Made by a program: the position numbers and the translations under genes. Under the pieces are notes generated by a model that made no database searches, had not been told where the DNA came from, and was given only the letters and a program-made list of their open reading frames with translations. A DNA stretch of 30,672 nucleotides, taken from CAZRIE01 sp964600075 (GTDB taxonomy: Bacteria > Bacteroidota > Bacteroidia > Flavobacteriales > Flavobacteriaceae). Of this stretch, positions 1-7,517 are shown one piece after another (positions within the stretch are counted from its first letter, which is position 1; each line of letters begins with the position of its first letter). Where the stretch lies: assembly GCA_964600075.1 (NCBI GenBank), contig CAZRIE010000047.1:1-30672 (forward strand), read 5' to 3'.

Positions 1-34
1 AAACTAGACAAAATCAGTAACAAGACTACTAAGA

Positions 35-48
35 AATAACCCATAAAT
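35..48 (+). repeat. 14-bp direct repeat, left copy (AATAACCCATAAAT)
   Basis: An exact 14-base match to positions 1307-1320. The two copies flank the sigma factor and its membrane partner. The surrounding bases are also similar (GAC..., GAAA... before the motif). The right copy sits directly before the start of the decayed hydrolase. This could be a duplicated leader, a trace of insertion of the sigma module, or a chance match in A+T-rich DNA. Confidence 0.5.
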
Positions 49-168
49 GATTTAGTTAAAGTTATCTCATCTTACCACAAAATAATCATAGCCCTTCAAA
101 AAAACTTCTCCAAAGTTGTCATATTTTTAAGACGCGTGTAACTAAACTAATAGAGACCGGCCAGTACT

Positions 169-684
169 ATGGGCAAAGACCTTGAAAATACTTTTTTAAA
201 TGCCTTGGAAGAGCATCATCATAAGCTGTTACGCATATGCTCGGTTTATGCGAAGGATGAAAATGACACCAAAGACCTTTTCCAAGAAGTATTGGTAAAC
301 ATATGGAAATCAATGCCTTCTTTCAATGGGAATTCAAACATGGGTACTTGGATGTACAGGATTACGCTGAATGTTTGTCTTCGGTTGAAAACCAAAGAAA
401 TCAAGAAGCAAAAGAAACTCTTGCGCATGGATAGTAGGGCCATAAACATCTATAAAACAGAAGTTATGGATGATGGGCAAAACGAACAACGCGAGCAACT
501 TGCACAGCTAAGAAAATGCATCAGAAAACTAAACGAAGCCGATAAGGCGGTCATCACACTTTATTTGGAAGAACTGCCTTATAAAGAGATTTCAAATATT
601 ACCGGTTTGACCGAAAATAATATCGCCGTAAAAATAAAACGCATCAAAAAGAAATTATTGAACTGTATAAACCAAATATCATGA
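169..684 (+). CDS. ECF-type RNA polymerase sigma factor
   Basis: Directs RNA polymerase core to a small regulon as an extracytoplasmic-function sigma-70 factor. The 171-residue protein has the usual ECF length and two-domain layout. Region 2 lies at about residues 10-80, with DLFQEVLVNIWKSM (36-49) and the promoter-melting stretch GTWMYRITLNV (59-69). A lysine-rich linker follows, then region 4 at about 118-168 with the helix-turn-helix YKEISNITGLTENNIAVKIK. The ATG at 169 starts the conserved part with little excess. Its stop overlaps the start of the next gene by four bases (ATGA), indicating translational coupling to the membrane protein at 681. That arrangement is typical of sigma/anti-sigma pairs, but the partner has no recognised anti-sigma domain. 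The target regulon is not visible here; the hydrolase remnant downstream is one possible former target (inference). Family assignment is firm. Confidence 0.93.
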   Translation: MGKDLENTFLNALEEHHHKLLRICSVYAKDENDTKDLFQEVLVNIWKSMPSFNGNSNMGTWMYRITLNVCLRLKTKEIKKQKKLLRMDSRAINIYKTEVMDDGQNEQREQLAQLRKCIRKLNEADKAVITLYLEELPYKEISNITGLTENNIAVKIKRIKKKLLNCINQIS

Positions 685-1274
685 TGGAGGATGAATTGAT
701 AAAAATTTGGCAGTCCTCTCCTAAAGCGGAGCAAATAAAATTCGAAAGGTCTCGACTTATGCTAGACATGCAATCTAGTTTAGATCGTTTTCATCGGTTG
801 GTAAAATATGGTGTTTTGGCAGAACAAATTGCGGTTATTGTAATAATTCCTGTGTTCTTATTTTACATTTATTTGGTGCCCCATATGCTTTCTAAAATCG
901 CTTCTTTTCTAGTGGTGCTATGGTCAATATGGTACATGTTTCGGCTTAGAAAAGTAAAAAAGAGAAAACCAAAATCCGTTACACTAAATTATTTGGAATA
1001 CCTCAAGAAAAACAGAGGTTACATGAAGTATCTTAAGAATATGACTAACACGGCAATGTACTGGTATATCTTGCCTCCGATGACTGGTTACTTCATATTT
1101 ATCGCCGGCCCTTATTTCGATGGAATTATAGATAACACTTTTTTATTCAAATTGATTCTTGTAGGCATAGGTGTAAGTATTGCCTACTACTTTTATTTTA
1201 GATGGATTGTCAAAAAAATCTATATTCCCAGATTGAAAAAAATTGATGAACTTATCAAAGCGATGGAGGAATAA
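681..1274 (+). CDS. Four-helix membrane protein coupled to the ECF sigma factor; possible anti-sigma partner
   Basis: I do not recognise a named family. The 197-residue protein has a soluble N-terminus (1-45) containing DELIKIWQSS. Hydrophobic helices follow at roughly 47-68, 72-89, 125-143 and 155-174, with a basic loop (about 88-100) between helices 2 and 3 and a charged C-terminal tail. It starts on the ATGA overlap with the sigma gene; a second ATG follows directly at 684. Coupling to an ECF sigma gene, a cytoplasmic-looking N-terminus and a membrane domain fit an anti-sigma factor or signal transducer. However, no zinc-binding anti-sigma motif (HxxxCxxC) is present, so this role is inferred from context. 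It could instead be a membrane protein of the same stress response. Confidence 0.8.
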   Translation: MMEDELIKIWQSSPKAEQIKFERSRLMLDMQSSLDRFHRLVKYGVLAEQIAVIVIIPVFLFYIYLVPHMLSKIASFLVVLWSIWYMFRLRKVKKRKPKSVTLNYLEYLKKNRGYMKYLKNMTNTAMYWYILPPMTGYFIFIAGPYFDGIIDNTFLFKLILVGIGVSIAYYFYFRWIVKKIYIPRLKKIDELIKAMEE

Positions 1275-1306
1275 CATGCAGTATCCTTTGAAATCGACAA
1301 GAAAAT

Positions 1307-1320
1307 AATAACCCATAAAT
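1307..1320 (+). repeat. 14-bp direct repeat, right copy (AATAACCCATAAAT)
   Basis: The second exact copy of the 35-48 motif. It ends seven bases before the ATG at 1328 of the hydrolase pseudogene. That leaves no room for a -10 element and transcription start, so it is unlikely to be a promoter -35 box for that ATG. Confidence 0.5.
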
Positions 1321-1327
1321 AAATACC

Positions 1328-2603
1328 ATGTTGAAAGAATTCATAATACTGTTCTTATCCATAGGGTTTCTAATGGCCTGTTGAGCACAAACAACTCTAT
1401 CGAAAGAAGTCGAGAACAACATAAAATTACGGGTTAATGCTGGTATTGTGGTTGGACTAATCGATGCCAACGAAACGAAATATTATAACTATGGCGTCAA
1501 ATCTTTAAAAACCAAAGAAGCGGTAGATGAACATTCAGTTTTTGAAATATGCTCTATTTCAAAAACGTTCATCGGACTTTTATTGGCCGACATGGTCTTG
1601 AGAGAAGAGCTAAAGTTGGATGATCCTTTACAAAAGTATCTGCCTAAAGATATAAAGGCACCCACACGAAATGGAGAGACGATCAAACTGCTACATATGG
1701 CCATCCATACCTCTTCTTTGCCGTGGATGCCCTCAAATTTTAATCTCGTAAATCCTGCAAATCCATTTGCCGATTATTCCGAGAAACAGCTATATGAATT
1801 TCTCGAGAACTACGAGCTTCCAAGAGACATAGGTTCGCTATATGAATATTCAAATTATGCAATGGGACTATTAGGATATACATTGGCAGCTATAAACGAT
1901 ACGGACTATGAAAAATTATTAATAGAAAATATTTCCAAACCTTTAGGTCTCGGCAATACCCGTATTACACTTACGCCTTCAATGAAAAAAAATTTAGCTC
2001 TGGGCCATAGCGCGGGAATGGAAGTTGAAAGTTGGACTTGGGAAAAACCTATCGGGACTTAAAGATGAACAATGCTGAGGAATTCGATTTTTCACAAAAC
2101 CAATTAAACGGATTAGGCTACCGGTACCTGAACAATGAAGAACTGCAAAAAGCCATGGTGATATTTGAATTGAATGCAGAAGTAAACCCCAATTCTGCAA
2201 GTGTCTATGCTAGTTTTGGTGAGGCATTACTAAAAAATGATGCCAAAGAAAAAGCCATCGAAAATTATAAAAAATCGTTAGAACTCAATCCGGGAAACCA
2301 AAATGCAATTGAAAAGTTGAAGGAACTGGGCGTAAATTCCGAAGATTTAGTCAAAGCAATAGTCGTCGATAAAAAGGTCTTGGAAACCTATGTCGGCAAA
2401 TACGAATTGGCCCCGAACTTTATACTTACGGTTTCTTTAGAAGCTAATCAATTAATGGCACAGGCTACGGGGCAACCACAATTTTCTGTCTAAAGGTAGT
2501 AGAAGCCCAACTTAGTTTCAATAAAGGTGAGGACGGAGAAGTTGAAAGCGTAACCTTGCATCAGGGAGGTCAAGAAATGCCGGGAAAAAGGCTAGAAGAA
2601 TAG
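1328..2603 (+). pseudogene. Decayed serine hydrolase (class C beta-lactamase-like) with C-terminal TPR region
   Basis: Remnant of a secreted or lipid-anchored serine hydrolase of the beta-lactamase/PBP4* type. The 18 N-terminal codons encode a hydrophobic signal sequence ending LMAC, followed at once by an in-frame TGA (1382-1384). The frame then continues with recognisable sequence to a TAA at 2060-2062. It keeps the SxxK nucleophile motif (SISK, in CSISKTF) and the YxN motif (YSN). The next coding segment is in another frame (about 2064-2490) and encodes TPR-like sequence (KAMVIFELNAEVNPNS, KAIENYKKSLELNPGN). The region that should hold the HxG motif is absent, implying an internal deletion at about 2034-2065. 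A third segment in yet another frame (2493-2603, KVVEAQLSFNKGEDGEVESV) completes the usual C-terminus after a second small deletion. Three frames and one nonsense codon make this a pseudogene. Shorter open frames within it are unlikely to give active enzyme. Confidence 0.88.
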
Positions 2604-2615
2604 TAGAGAAATTTT

Positions 2616-3752
2616 TTAGCTATACTTTACCTTTCTTAATATCCGAAGTGCTTCCTTCAACGAGAGGTAAATATCAGGATTATATTTTTTCATCAATGGC
2701 CGCGCGGCTTCCATCTGATCTTTGGCCTCTTCAAAACCGTTCAAATAGCAAATCAAATAGGTGTCGGGCAAATGTTTAATATCTTTTTTTTCCGAAATAT
2801 TCAAGCCGATTTTCTTTTCCAGCTTTTGAAGTACAGCATTGTTTGCGTTAAAAATATGGTGCAGCGCTTTTCTATCATACCGTGGCGGTTCGAAAAGCAA
2901 ATTACTCTGTATCTGATACGTGCCGTTGTCATCGAAAGTAATGACCATTTTTTCCAGGGGATAATAGGCCTGTTTGGCTCCAAGCCCTAACTGAACGTAC
3001 TCGATTGTCGAAAAAGAATGCTCGTCAAAGGCAATTGTAATTTCATCCAAAGTAGAATAAAAGAGTTTGACCTGCTCATTGATCAATTCGATATCGACCC
3101 TTGAAAAATAGGTCTCGCCGTTAACTTTTTTGCGGTTTCCTGCCCAGCATACCACAAACTGTTCTTTAAAGACTTTGTAACTGCTCTCTAGATCCTTATG
3201 CCGATTGTTAATGAAATCGATAACACCGTCCAACGTAAGTTCGATATTATTCCGCGCATGTAGTTCTATAGTGGCAACAGCGTCAGAGTTGATATCCTTC
3301 AACTCTATATCATAGGCTTTGGGCATACTGATACTACCCTCACGAAAAAAGACCATACCTCCATAATATTTCCAAATATTTTTGCGCAGGGCACAGACTT
3401 TTCCATTCGATTTTAAGGTGACAAGACCCACTACCCGTCCGTCAGGCAGATGGGGAAATGGAATATTTTCATAGGAAATCAAAGGTGGATTATCTAAATA
3501 CGCATTCACCAGATTCTGTATCTTACTATCATCGAAGAAATCGACACCGACAATCTTATTGTCCTCGTCTTCTACTCCGATTACAATAAACGAATTGTTC
3601 TTCGGATTACTATTGGCCAACGCACAGACATGTTTTAAAAACTTGGCCTTCCCTTCTTTTTGTCCAATGGATATAAAACGCTTCTTGTCATAAAAACTGT
3701 TCTCGTCGTTATGGGCGAGCAGGTTCTTTACGAGAAGGCGCTTGTTAATCAT
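2616..3752 (-). CDS. AlbA_2/Schlafen-like putative ATP-binding protein
   Basis: The N-terminal half resembles the AlbA_2 (Schlafen AAA-4, 'putative DNA-binding/ATP-binding') domain. It has FLKHVCALANSNPKNNSF followed by FIVIGVEDEDNKIVGVD, the characteristic 'A-NS/T ... IGV-DD--IVG' pattern, and a later YYGGMVFFREGS strand. The C-terminal part (about residues 170-378) is not assignable by eye. The ATG at 3752 overlaps the stop of the upstream dehydrogenase by four bases (ATGA), so I prefer it over a TTG five codons earlier; this gives 378 residues. It is the last gene of the minus-strand set and is probably translated from the same mRNA as the dehydrogenase. AlbA_2 proteins include transcription regulators and defence-associated proteins. 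Nothing here decides the role, and no protease, nuclease or helicase domain is obvious. Confidence 0.75.
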   Translation of the reverse strand: MINKRLLVKNLLAHNDENSFYDKKRFISIGQKEGKAKFLKHVCALANSNPKNNSFIVIGVEDEDNKIVGVDFFDDSKIQNLVNAYLDNPPLISYENIPFPHLPDGRVVGLVTLKSNGKVCALRKNIWKYYGGMVFFREGSISMPKAYDIELKDINSDAVATIELHARNNIELTLDGVIDFINNRHKDLESSYKVFKEQFVVCWAGNRKKVNGETYFSRVDIELINEQVKLFYSTLDEITIAFDEHSFSTIEYVQLGLGAKQAYYPLEKMVITFDDNGTYQIQSNLLFEPPRYDRKALHHIFNANNAVLQKLEKKIGLNISEKKDIKHLPDTYLICYLNGFEEAKDQMEAARPLMKKYNPDIYLSLKEALRILRKVKYS

Positions 3753-4504
3753 TTTTCTTTGTTCCAAATAGTGGCGGAAGCTTGGGCCGTAGGTGTAATG
3801 GTGAGGTCAGCAATATTCACATGTGGTGGTCGGGTGACAACAAAAAGTAAGGTTTCGGCGATATCTTCGGCCACCAAAGGCTCAAAACCATCATATACCG
3901 AATTGGCACGTTTATCATCACCTTTAAAACGTACGTTGCTGAATTCGGTTTCGACCGCTCCGGGGTTTACGGCTCCCACTCGAATTCCATAAGGGTTCAA
4001 ATCCATTCGCATTCCGGTGGTAAGTGCATCTACGGCATGCTTACTCGCACAATATACATTACCCTTTGGGTAGACTTCTTTCCCCGCAGTAGAACCAATG
4101 TTAATAATATGGCCGGCCTTTCGCTCTACCATTTTTGGAATGATAGCTTTTGAAACATAAAGCAAGCCTTTTACATTGATGTCTAACATGGCATCCCAGT
4201 CGTCAGAATTACCTTCGTTAATGAGGTCGAGACCATGGGCATTGCCAGCGTTATTAATTAAAATATCTATGTTCGAAAAAGCCTCAGGTAACGAGCCGAT
4301 AGCCTCAGAAACGGCATCCTTGTCGCGAACATCAAAATTGAGGGTGTGTACTTTGGTCTTTTTACCAAGTTCTGTCTTAAGGGCGTTGAGGTGTTCTGCA
4401 CGTCGGCCGCAGAGAATCAAATCAAACCCTTTGACCGCAAAAAGTATGGCGGTCGCACGGCCAATACCACTCGTAGCTCCTGTAATCAATGCTGTTTTAT
4501 TCAT
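3749..4504 (-). CDS. Short-chain dehydrogenase/reductase, YdfG-like
   Basis: A cytoplasmic NAD(P)-dependent oxidoreductase of the classical SDR family, 251 residues (usual length about 250). Residues visible: the nucleotide-binding motif TGATSGIG (8-15), a basic pair after strand beta-2 (CGRR, 32-35) that favours NADP(H), NNAG (84-87), and the catalytic tetrad N110, S138, Y151 (VYCASK) and K155. Overall similarity is to YdfG-type 3-hydroxy acid / serine dehydrogenases; the exact substrate is unknown. It lies 18 bases downstream of the aldo/keto reductase stop and overlaps the AlbA_2 gene by four bases, so the three are likely cotranscribed. Two adjacent NADPH-dependent carbonyl reductases suggest aldehyde or hydroxy-acid metabolism (inference). 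Confidence 0.9.
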   Translation of the reverse strand: MNKTALITGATSGIGRATAILFAVKGFDLILCGRRAEHLNALKTELGKKTKVHTLNFDVRDKDAVSEAIGSLPEAFSNIDILINNAGNAHGLDLINEGNSDDWDAMLDINVKGLLYVSKAIIPKMVERKAGHIINIGSTAGKEVYPKGNVYCASKHAVDALTTGMRMDLNPYGIRVGAVNPGAVETEFSNVRFKGDDKRANSVYDGFEPLVAEDIAETLLFVVTRPPHVNIADLTITPTAQASATIWNKEK

Positions 4505-4522
4505 CGTTGTTCTATTTTTTGG

Positions 4523-5398
4523 TTAAGGTACTTCAAATCCGTTGGCCGCTTCCAATAGAAGAAACCAATCCTGCAATTCCAAATTGATTTTGGTAGCTTC
4601 CATTGCTGCCATCAAACGCGATTTCGTTGTCGTGCCTACTACCGGAAACATTTTGGAAGGATGTTTCAAAACCCAGGCTAAAAGTAATTGATCGGCAGAG
4701 GCACTATATTTTTGTAACATTGGTTCAACACTCTTTTTCATCCTTTCGGAAGTCTCGTTATCTTTCCTGAAATAAGACCCAAGCGGACTCCAACACATCG
4801 CCATTCTACTATTCGCGGTGCAGTCGTCTAAAGTACCGTCGTACATAACGCCGTTTTGGGTCAATGAAAACTCGACTTGATTACCGGCCACTGGAATAGC
4901 CGACTCAAGAAGGGCAATCTGAGATGAAGTAAAATTAGACACTCCGAAGTCTTTTATTTTGCCTTTCGTTTGTAACTTTAAAATTGCTTCCCCAATTTCC
5001 TCAGGATTCATCAATGGGCTCGGCCGGTGCAGTAGTAACATATCCAAGTAATCGGTGTTAAGATTTTTAAGCGACCTTTCCACCGACCAAATAATATACT
5101 CTTTCGAGTATTCATAATGTTTGATGCTATTTTCTCTACCCTTGGCGTCGAATTGAATACCGCACTTACTGATTAGTTGTATGTTTTCCCGTGAAATACC
5201 ACTCTCCGAAAAGGCCTTTCCGAAATCGGCTTCGTTCGTGTAATCCCCATATATATCGGCATGGTCGAAAGTACTTATCCCAAGCTCTAAACAATGGTTC
5301 ATCATGTCGGCCATTTCCATTTTTGAAAATTGTTTGCCCCAACTTCCCCATGTCATGGTACCGGCAATAATATTGGAATAAAAAGTGTTCTTTTGCAT
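4523..5398 (-). CDS. Aldo/keto reductase family oxidoreductase
   Basis: An NADPH-dependent carbonyl reductase of the AKR superfamily, 291 residues, close in style to the YdhF-type 'general' oxidoreductases. The catalytic tetrad is visible: D45 (TFDHADIYG), Y50, K78 (LISKCG) and H124 (LLLHRPSP). Later barrel motifs include KIKDFGVSNF, WSPLGSYF and PVVGTTTKSRL, the last forming part of the cofactor phosphate site. No signal peptide, so cytoplasmic. It is the first gene of the minus-strand group, with its 5' end facing the moxR operon across a 158-base divergent intergenic region where I could not pick a convincing promoter. Substrate unknown. Confidence 0.9.
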   Translation of the reverse strand: MQKNTFYSNIIAGTMTWGSWGKQFSKMEMADMMNHCLELGISTFDHADIYGDYTNEADFGKAFSESGISRENIQLISKCGIQFDAKGRENSIKHYEYSKEYIIWSVERSLKNLNTDYLDMLLLHRPSPLMNPEEIGEAILKLQTKGKIKDFGVSNFTSSQIALLESAIPVAGNQVEFSLTQNGVMYDGTLDDCTANSRMAMCWSPLGSYFRKDNETSERMKKSVEPMLQKYSASADQLLLAWVLKHPSKMFPVVGTTTKSRLMAAMEATKINLELQDWFLLLEAANGFEVP

Positions 5399-5556
5399 AA
5401 GCAGGTTAAATTAAAAATAAATCCCTTAAAAACTTCATAAAAATAGGGGCTTACCAAAATTTTTAACCAATCATTAACAGCGATACAGTGAATAAATTTT
5501 CAATTTGCATCCCTATTTAAAATAGAACCGACTGAAACCAAAATTTATAAAATTAT

Positions 5557-6558
5557 ATGGAGGAAAATACTACTGTTGATATTAGTGCGGTAAACGAAAA
5601 AATCGCCAAAGAAAGTGCGTTTATAGACTTGCTCGTATTAGAAATGAACAAAGTGATCGTAGGCCAAAAGCATATGATCGAACGCTTGCTTATCGGCCTT
5701 CTCGGACAGGGGCACATTTTATTAGAGGGAGTCCCCGGCTTAGCAAAGACCTTGGCAATAAATACCTTGGCCAAAGCCGTTAAAGGAAGCTTTAGTCGTA
5801 TACAGTTCACTCCCGACCTTTTGCCGGCCGATGTAGTAGGTACGATGATATACAATATGAAGCTTAATGACTTCTCCATAAAAAAGGGGCCCATCTTCGC
5901 AAATTTTGTACTTGCAGATGAAATTAACCGTGCTCCAGCTAAAGTGCAATCAGCCCTTTTAGAGGCCATGCAAGAAAAGCAGGTGACCATTGGCGATAAA
6001 ACTTTTATCCTTGACAAGCCCTTTTTGGTCATGGCAACCCAAAACCCTGTTGAACAAGAAGGCACCTATCCGCTTCCGGAAGCACAGGTAGACCGTTTTA
6101 TGCTGAAGACTGTTATCGACTACCCTAAGATGAACGAAGAACAGTTGATTATGCGCCAAAATCTTTTGGGTTCCTATGAAACCGTTAAACCGGTTGTAAC
6201 TGTAAAGCAGATATTAAGTGCCCAGCAAGCAGTACGGGAGGTCTATATGGACGAAAAAATAGAGAAGTACATTCTTGATCTGGTTTTCGCCACTCGCTAT
6301 CCAGAAAAATATAATCTTGAACAACTCAAGCCATTGATCAGTTTCGGGGCTTCCCCAAGGGGTAGTATCAATTTAGGTATCGCGGCCAAATGTTTTGCCT
6401 TTATCAAACGTCGGGGCTACGTAGTTCCCGAAGATGTGAGGGCCGTTGTGCATGATGTTTTGCGGCATAGAATTGGCATCACCTACGAAGCCGAGGCCGA
6501 GAACATTACTTCTGAAGAAATCATCAACAAGATCGTAAACGAGATCGAAGTACCTTAA
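5557..6558 (+). CDS. MoxR-family AAA+ ATPase heading the bat operon
   Basis: A cytoplasmic AAA+ ATPase of the MoxR class, thought to act as a chaperone that assembles or activates VWA-domain partners. The 333-residue protein has Walker A GVPGLAKT (58-65), Walker B LADEINRAP with D121 and E122, and the sensor region FLVMATQNPVEQEGTYPLPE with the downstream arginine-finger context AQVDRF. The C-terminal lid contains SFGASPRGSINL. Context confirms the assignment: the next genes are a DUF58 protein and the VWA/TPR bat genes, the standard Bacteroidetes arrangement. The ATG at 5557 fits the family N-terminus. It is probably the first gene of the operon; the 92-base gap to the next gene contains a repeat fragment described separately. 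Confidence 0.95.
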   Translation: MEENTTVDISAVNEKIAKESAFIDLLVLEMNKVIVGQKHMIERLLIGLLGQGHILLEGVPGLAKTLAINTLAKAVKGSFSRIQFTPDLLPADVVGTMIYNMKLNDFSIKKGPIFANFVLADEINRAPAKVQSALLEAMQEKQVTIGDKTFILDKPFLVMATQNPVEQEGTYPLPEAQVDRFMLKTVIDYPKMNEEQLIMRQNLLGSYETVKPVVTVKQILSAQQAVREVYMDEKIEKYILDLVFATRYPEKYNLEQLKPLISFGASPRGSINLGIAAKCFAFIKRRGYVVPEDVRAVVHDVLRHRIGITYEAEAENITSEEIINKIVNEIEVP

Positions 6559-6566
6559 ATGAGTTT

Positions 6567-6579
6567 GCAGTAATCAGTG
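6567..6579. repeat. Fragment of ACTGATT-type short repeat between moxR and the DUF58 gene
   Basis: The motif CAGTAATCAGTG (6568-6579) is the exact reverse complement of positions 14024-14035 before batE. GCAGTAA (6567-6573) also pairs with TTACTGC (6625-6631) in the same 92-base spacer, so a long-range stem is possible. This looks like a degraded copy of an intergenic short-period repeat. Confidence 0.5.
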
Positions 6580-6650
6580 AATAGACGGCAAAACGTTTCT
6601 AGAAAATTTTAAATGCCAACTTTTTTACTGCATACTGTTTACTAAAAAAG

Positions 6651-7517
6651 ATGAATACCAAAGAGCTACTTAAGAAAGTACGTAAGATCGAGATCAAGAC
6701 GCGCCGTCTGTCCGATCATATTTTTGGTGGCGAATACCACTCCACTTTCAAGGGCCGTGGTATGACCTTTAGCGAAGTTAGGCAGTACCAGTTCGGAGAC
6801 GATGTACGCAGTATAGATTGGAACGTTACCGCCCGTTACAACGAACCTTATGTAAAGGTTTTTGAAGAAGAACGCGAATTGACGATGATGTTGATGGTCG
6901 ATGTGAGCGGCTCTGAAATGTTCGGAACGACCAACCAATTTAAAAAAGAAATTATCACCGAAATATCTGCCACGTTAGCGTTTTCGGCCCTTCAAAACAA
7001 TGATAAGGCCGGGTTGATACTTTTTTCGGATCAGGTTGAACTCTTTATTCCCCCTAAAAAAGGAAAAAGGCACGTGCTCCGTATCATTCGCGAATTATTG
7101 GAGTTCAAACCAAAGAGTAATCGTACCGACATTGCTGAAGCCTTAAAATTTCTAAGCAGTGTAATGAAGAAGAAAGCTATTGTTTTCGTGCTTTCCGACT
7201 TTATCGCCGAAGACTATGAAAAAACCTTGAAAATCTCAGGGAACAAACATGATTTAACAGGTATCCGGGTTTTTGACGAACGGGAGGAAATCATTCCTAA
7301 TCTAGGAATGGTGCAGATGCAGGATGCAGAGACCGGAAAGCTTCGATTGGTAAACACACAATCAAAAAGCGTGCGCAATGCCTATGGAGACTATTATCGC
7401 CAACGTATCGCCTATTTTAAAGAAACTTTTACCAAATCGGGCTGTGGGGTATTAAGCTGTCGTGTCGATGAAAGTTATGTGAAAAAATTATTGGGTTATT
7501 TTAAGAGGAGAGGTTAA
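6651..7517 (+). CDS. DUF58 domain protein (MoxR partner)
   Basis: A cytoplasmic 288-residue DUF58 protein with a VWA-like fold. The DUF58 signature is clear: GRGMTFSEVRQYQFGDDVR followed by SIDWNVTARYNEPYVKVFEE. A VWA-like strand with a metal-site-type motif follows (MLMVDVSGSEMFG), then a conserved strand AIVFVLSDFIAEDYE. DUF58 genes follow moxR genes in most bacteria, and the products are thought to work together. The stop overlaps the start of the next gene by one base (TAATG), suggesting coupled translation. No signal peptide or membrane span is seen, unlike longer DUF58 proteins with N-terminal helices. Confidence 0.92.
   Translation: MNTKELLKKVRKIEIKTRRLSDHIFGGEYHSTFKGRGMTFSEVRQYQFGDDVRSIDWNVTARYNEPYVKVFEEERELTMMLMVDVSGSEMFGTTNQFKKEIITEISATLAFSALQNNDKAGLILFSDQVELFIPPKKGKRHVLRIIRELLEFKPKSNRTDIAEALKFLSSVMKKKAIVFVLSDFIAEDYEKTLKISGNKHDLTGIRVFDEREEIIPNLGMVQMQDAETGKLRLVNTQSKSVRNAYGDYYRQRIAYFKETFTKSGCGVLSCRVDESYVKKLLGYFKRRG

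Noticed and set aside
1307..1314. AATAACCC as an ECF -35 element controlling the hydrolase
   Set aside because: It ends too close to the ATG at 1328 to leave a -10 element and leader.
1382..1384. In-frame TGA as recoding (selenocysteine or Trp)
   Set aside because: Other genes in the window end at TGA, no SECIS-like hairpin follows, and two further frame lesions in the same gene show ordinary decay.
2032..2493. Stand-alone TPR protein
   Set aside because: Its sequence is the expected C-terminal continuation of the upstream hydrolase in a shifted frame, and its first codons overlap the end of the first segment.
5399..5556. Divergent promoter pair between the reductase and moxR
   Set aside because: Promoters are expected here, but no TAnnTTTG element with a suitable -33 match was found on either strand.
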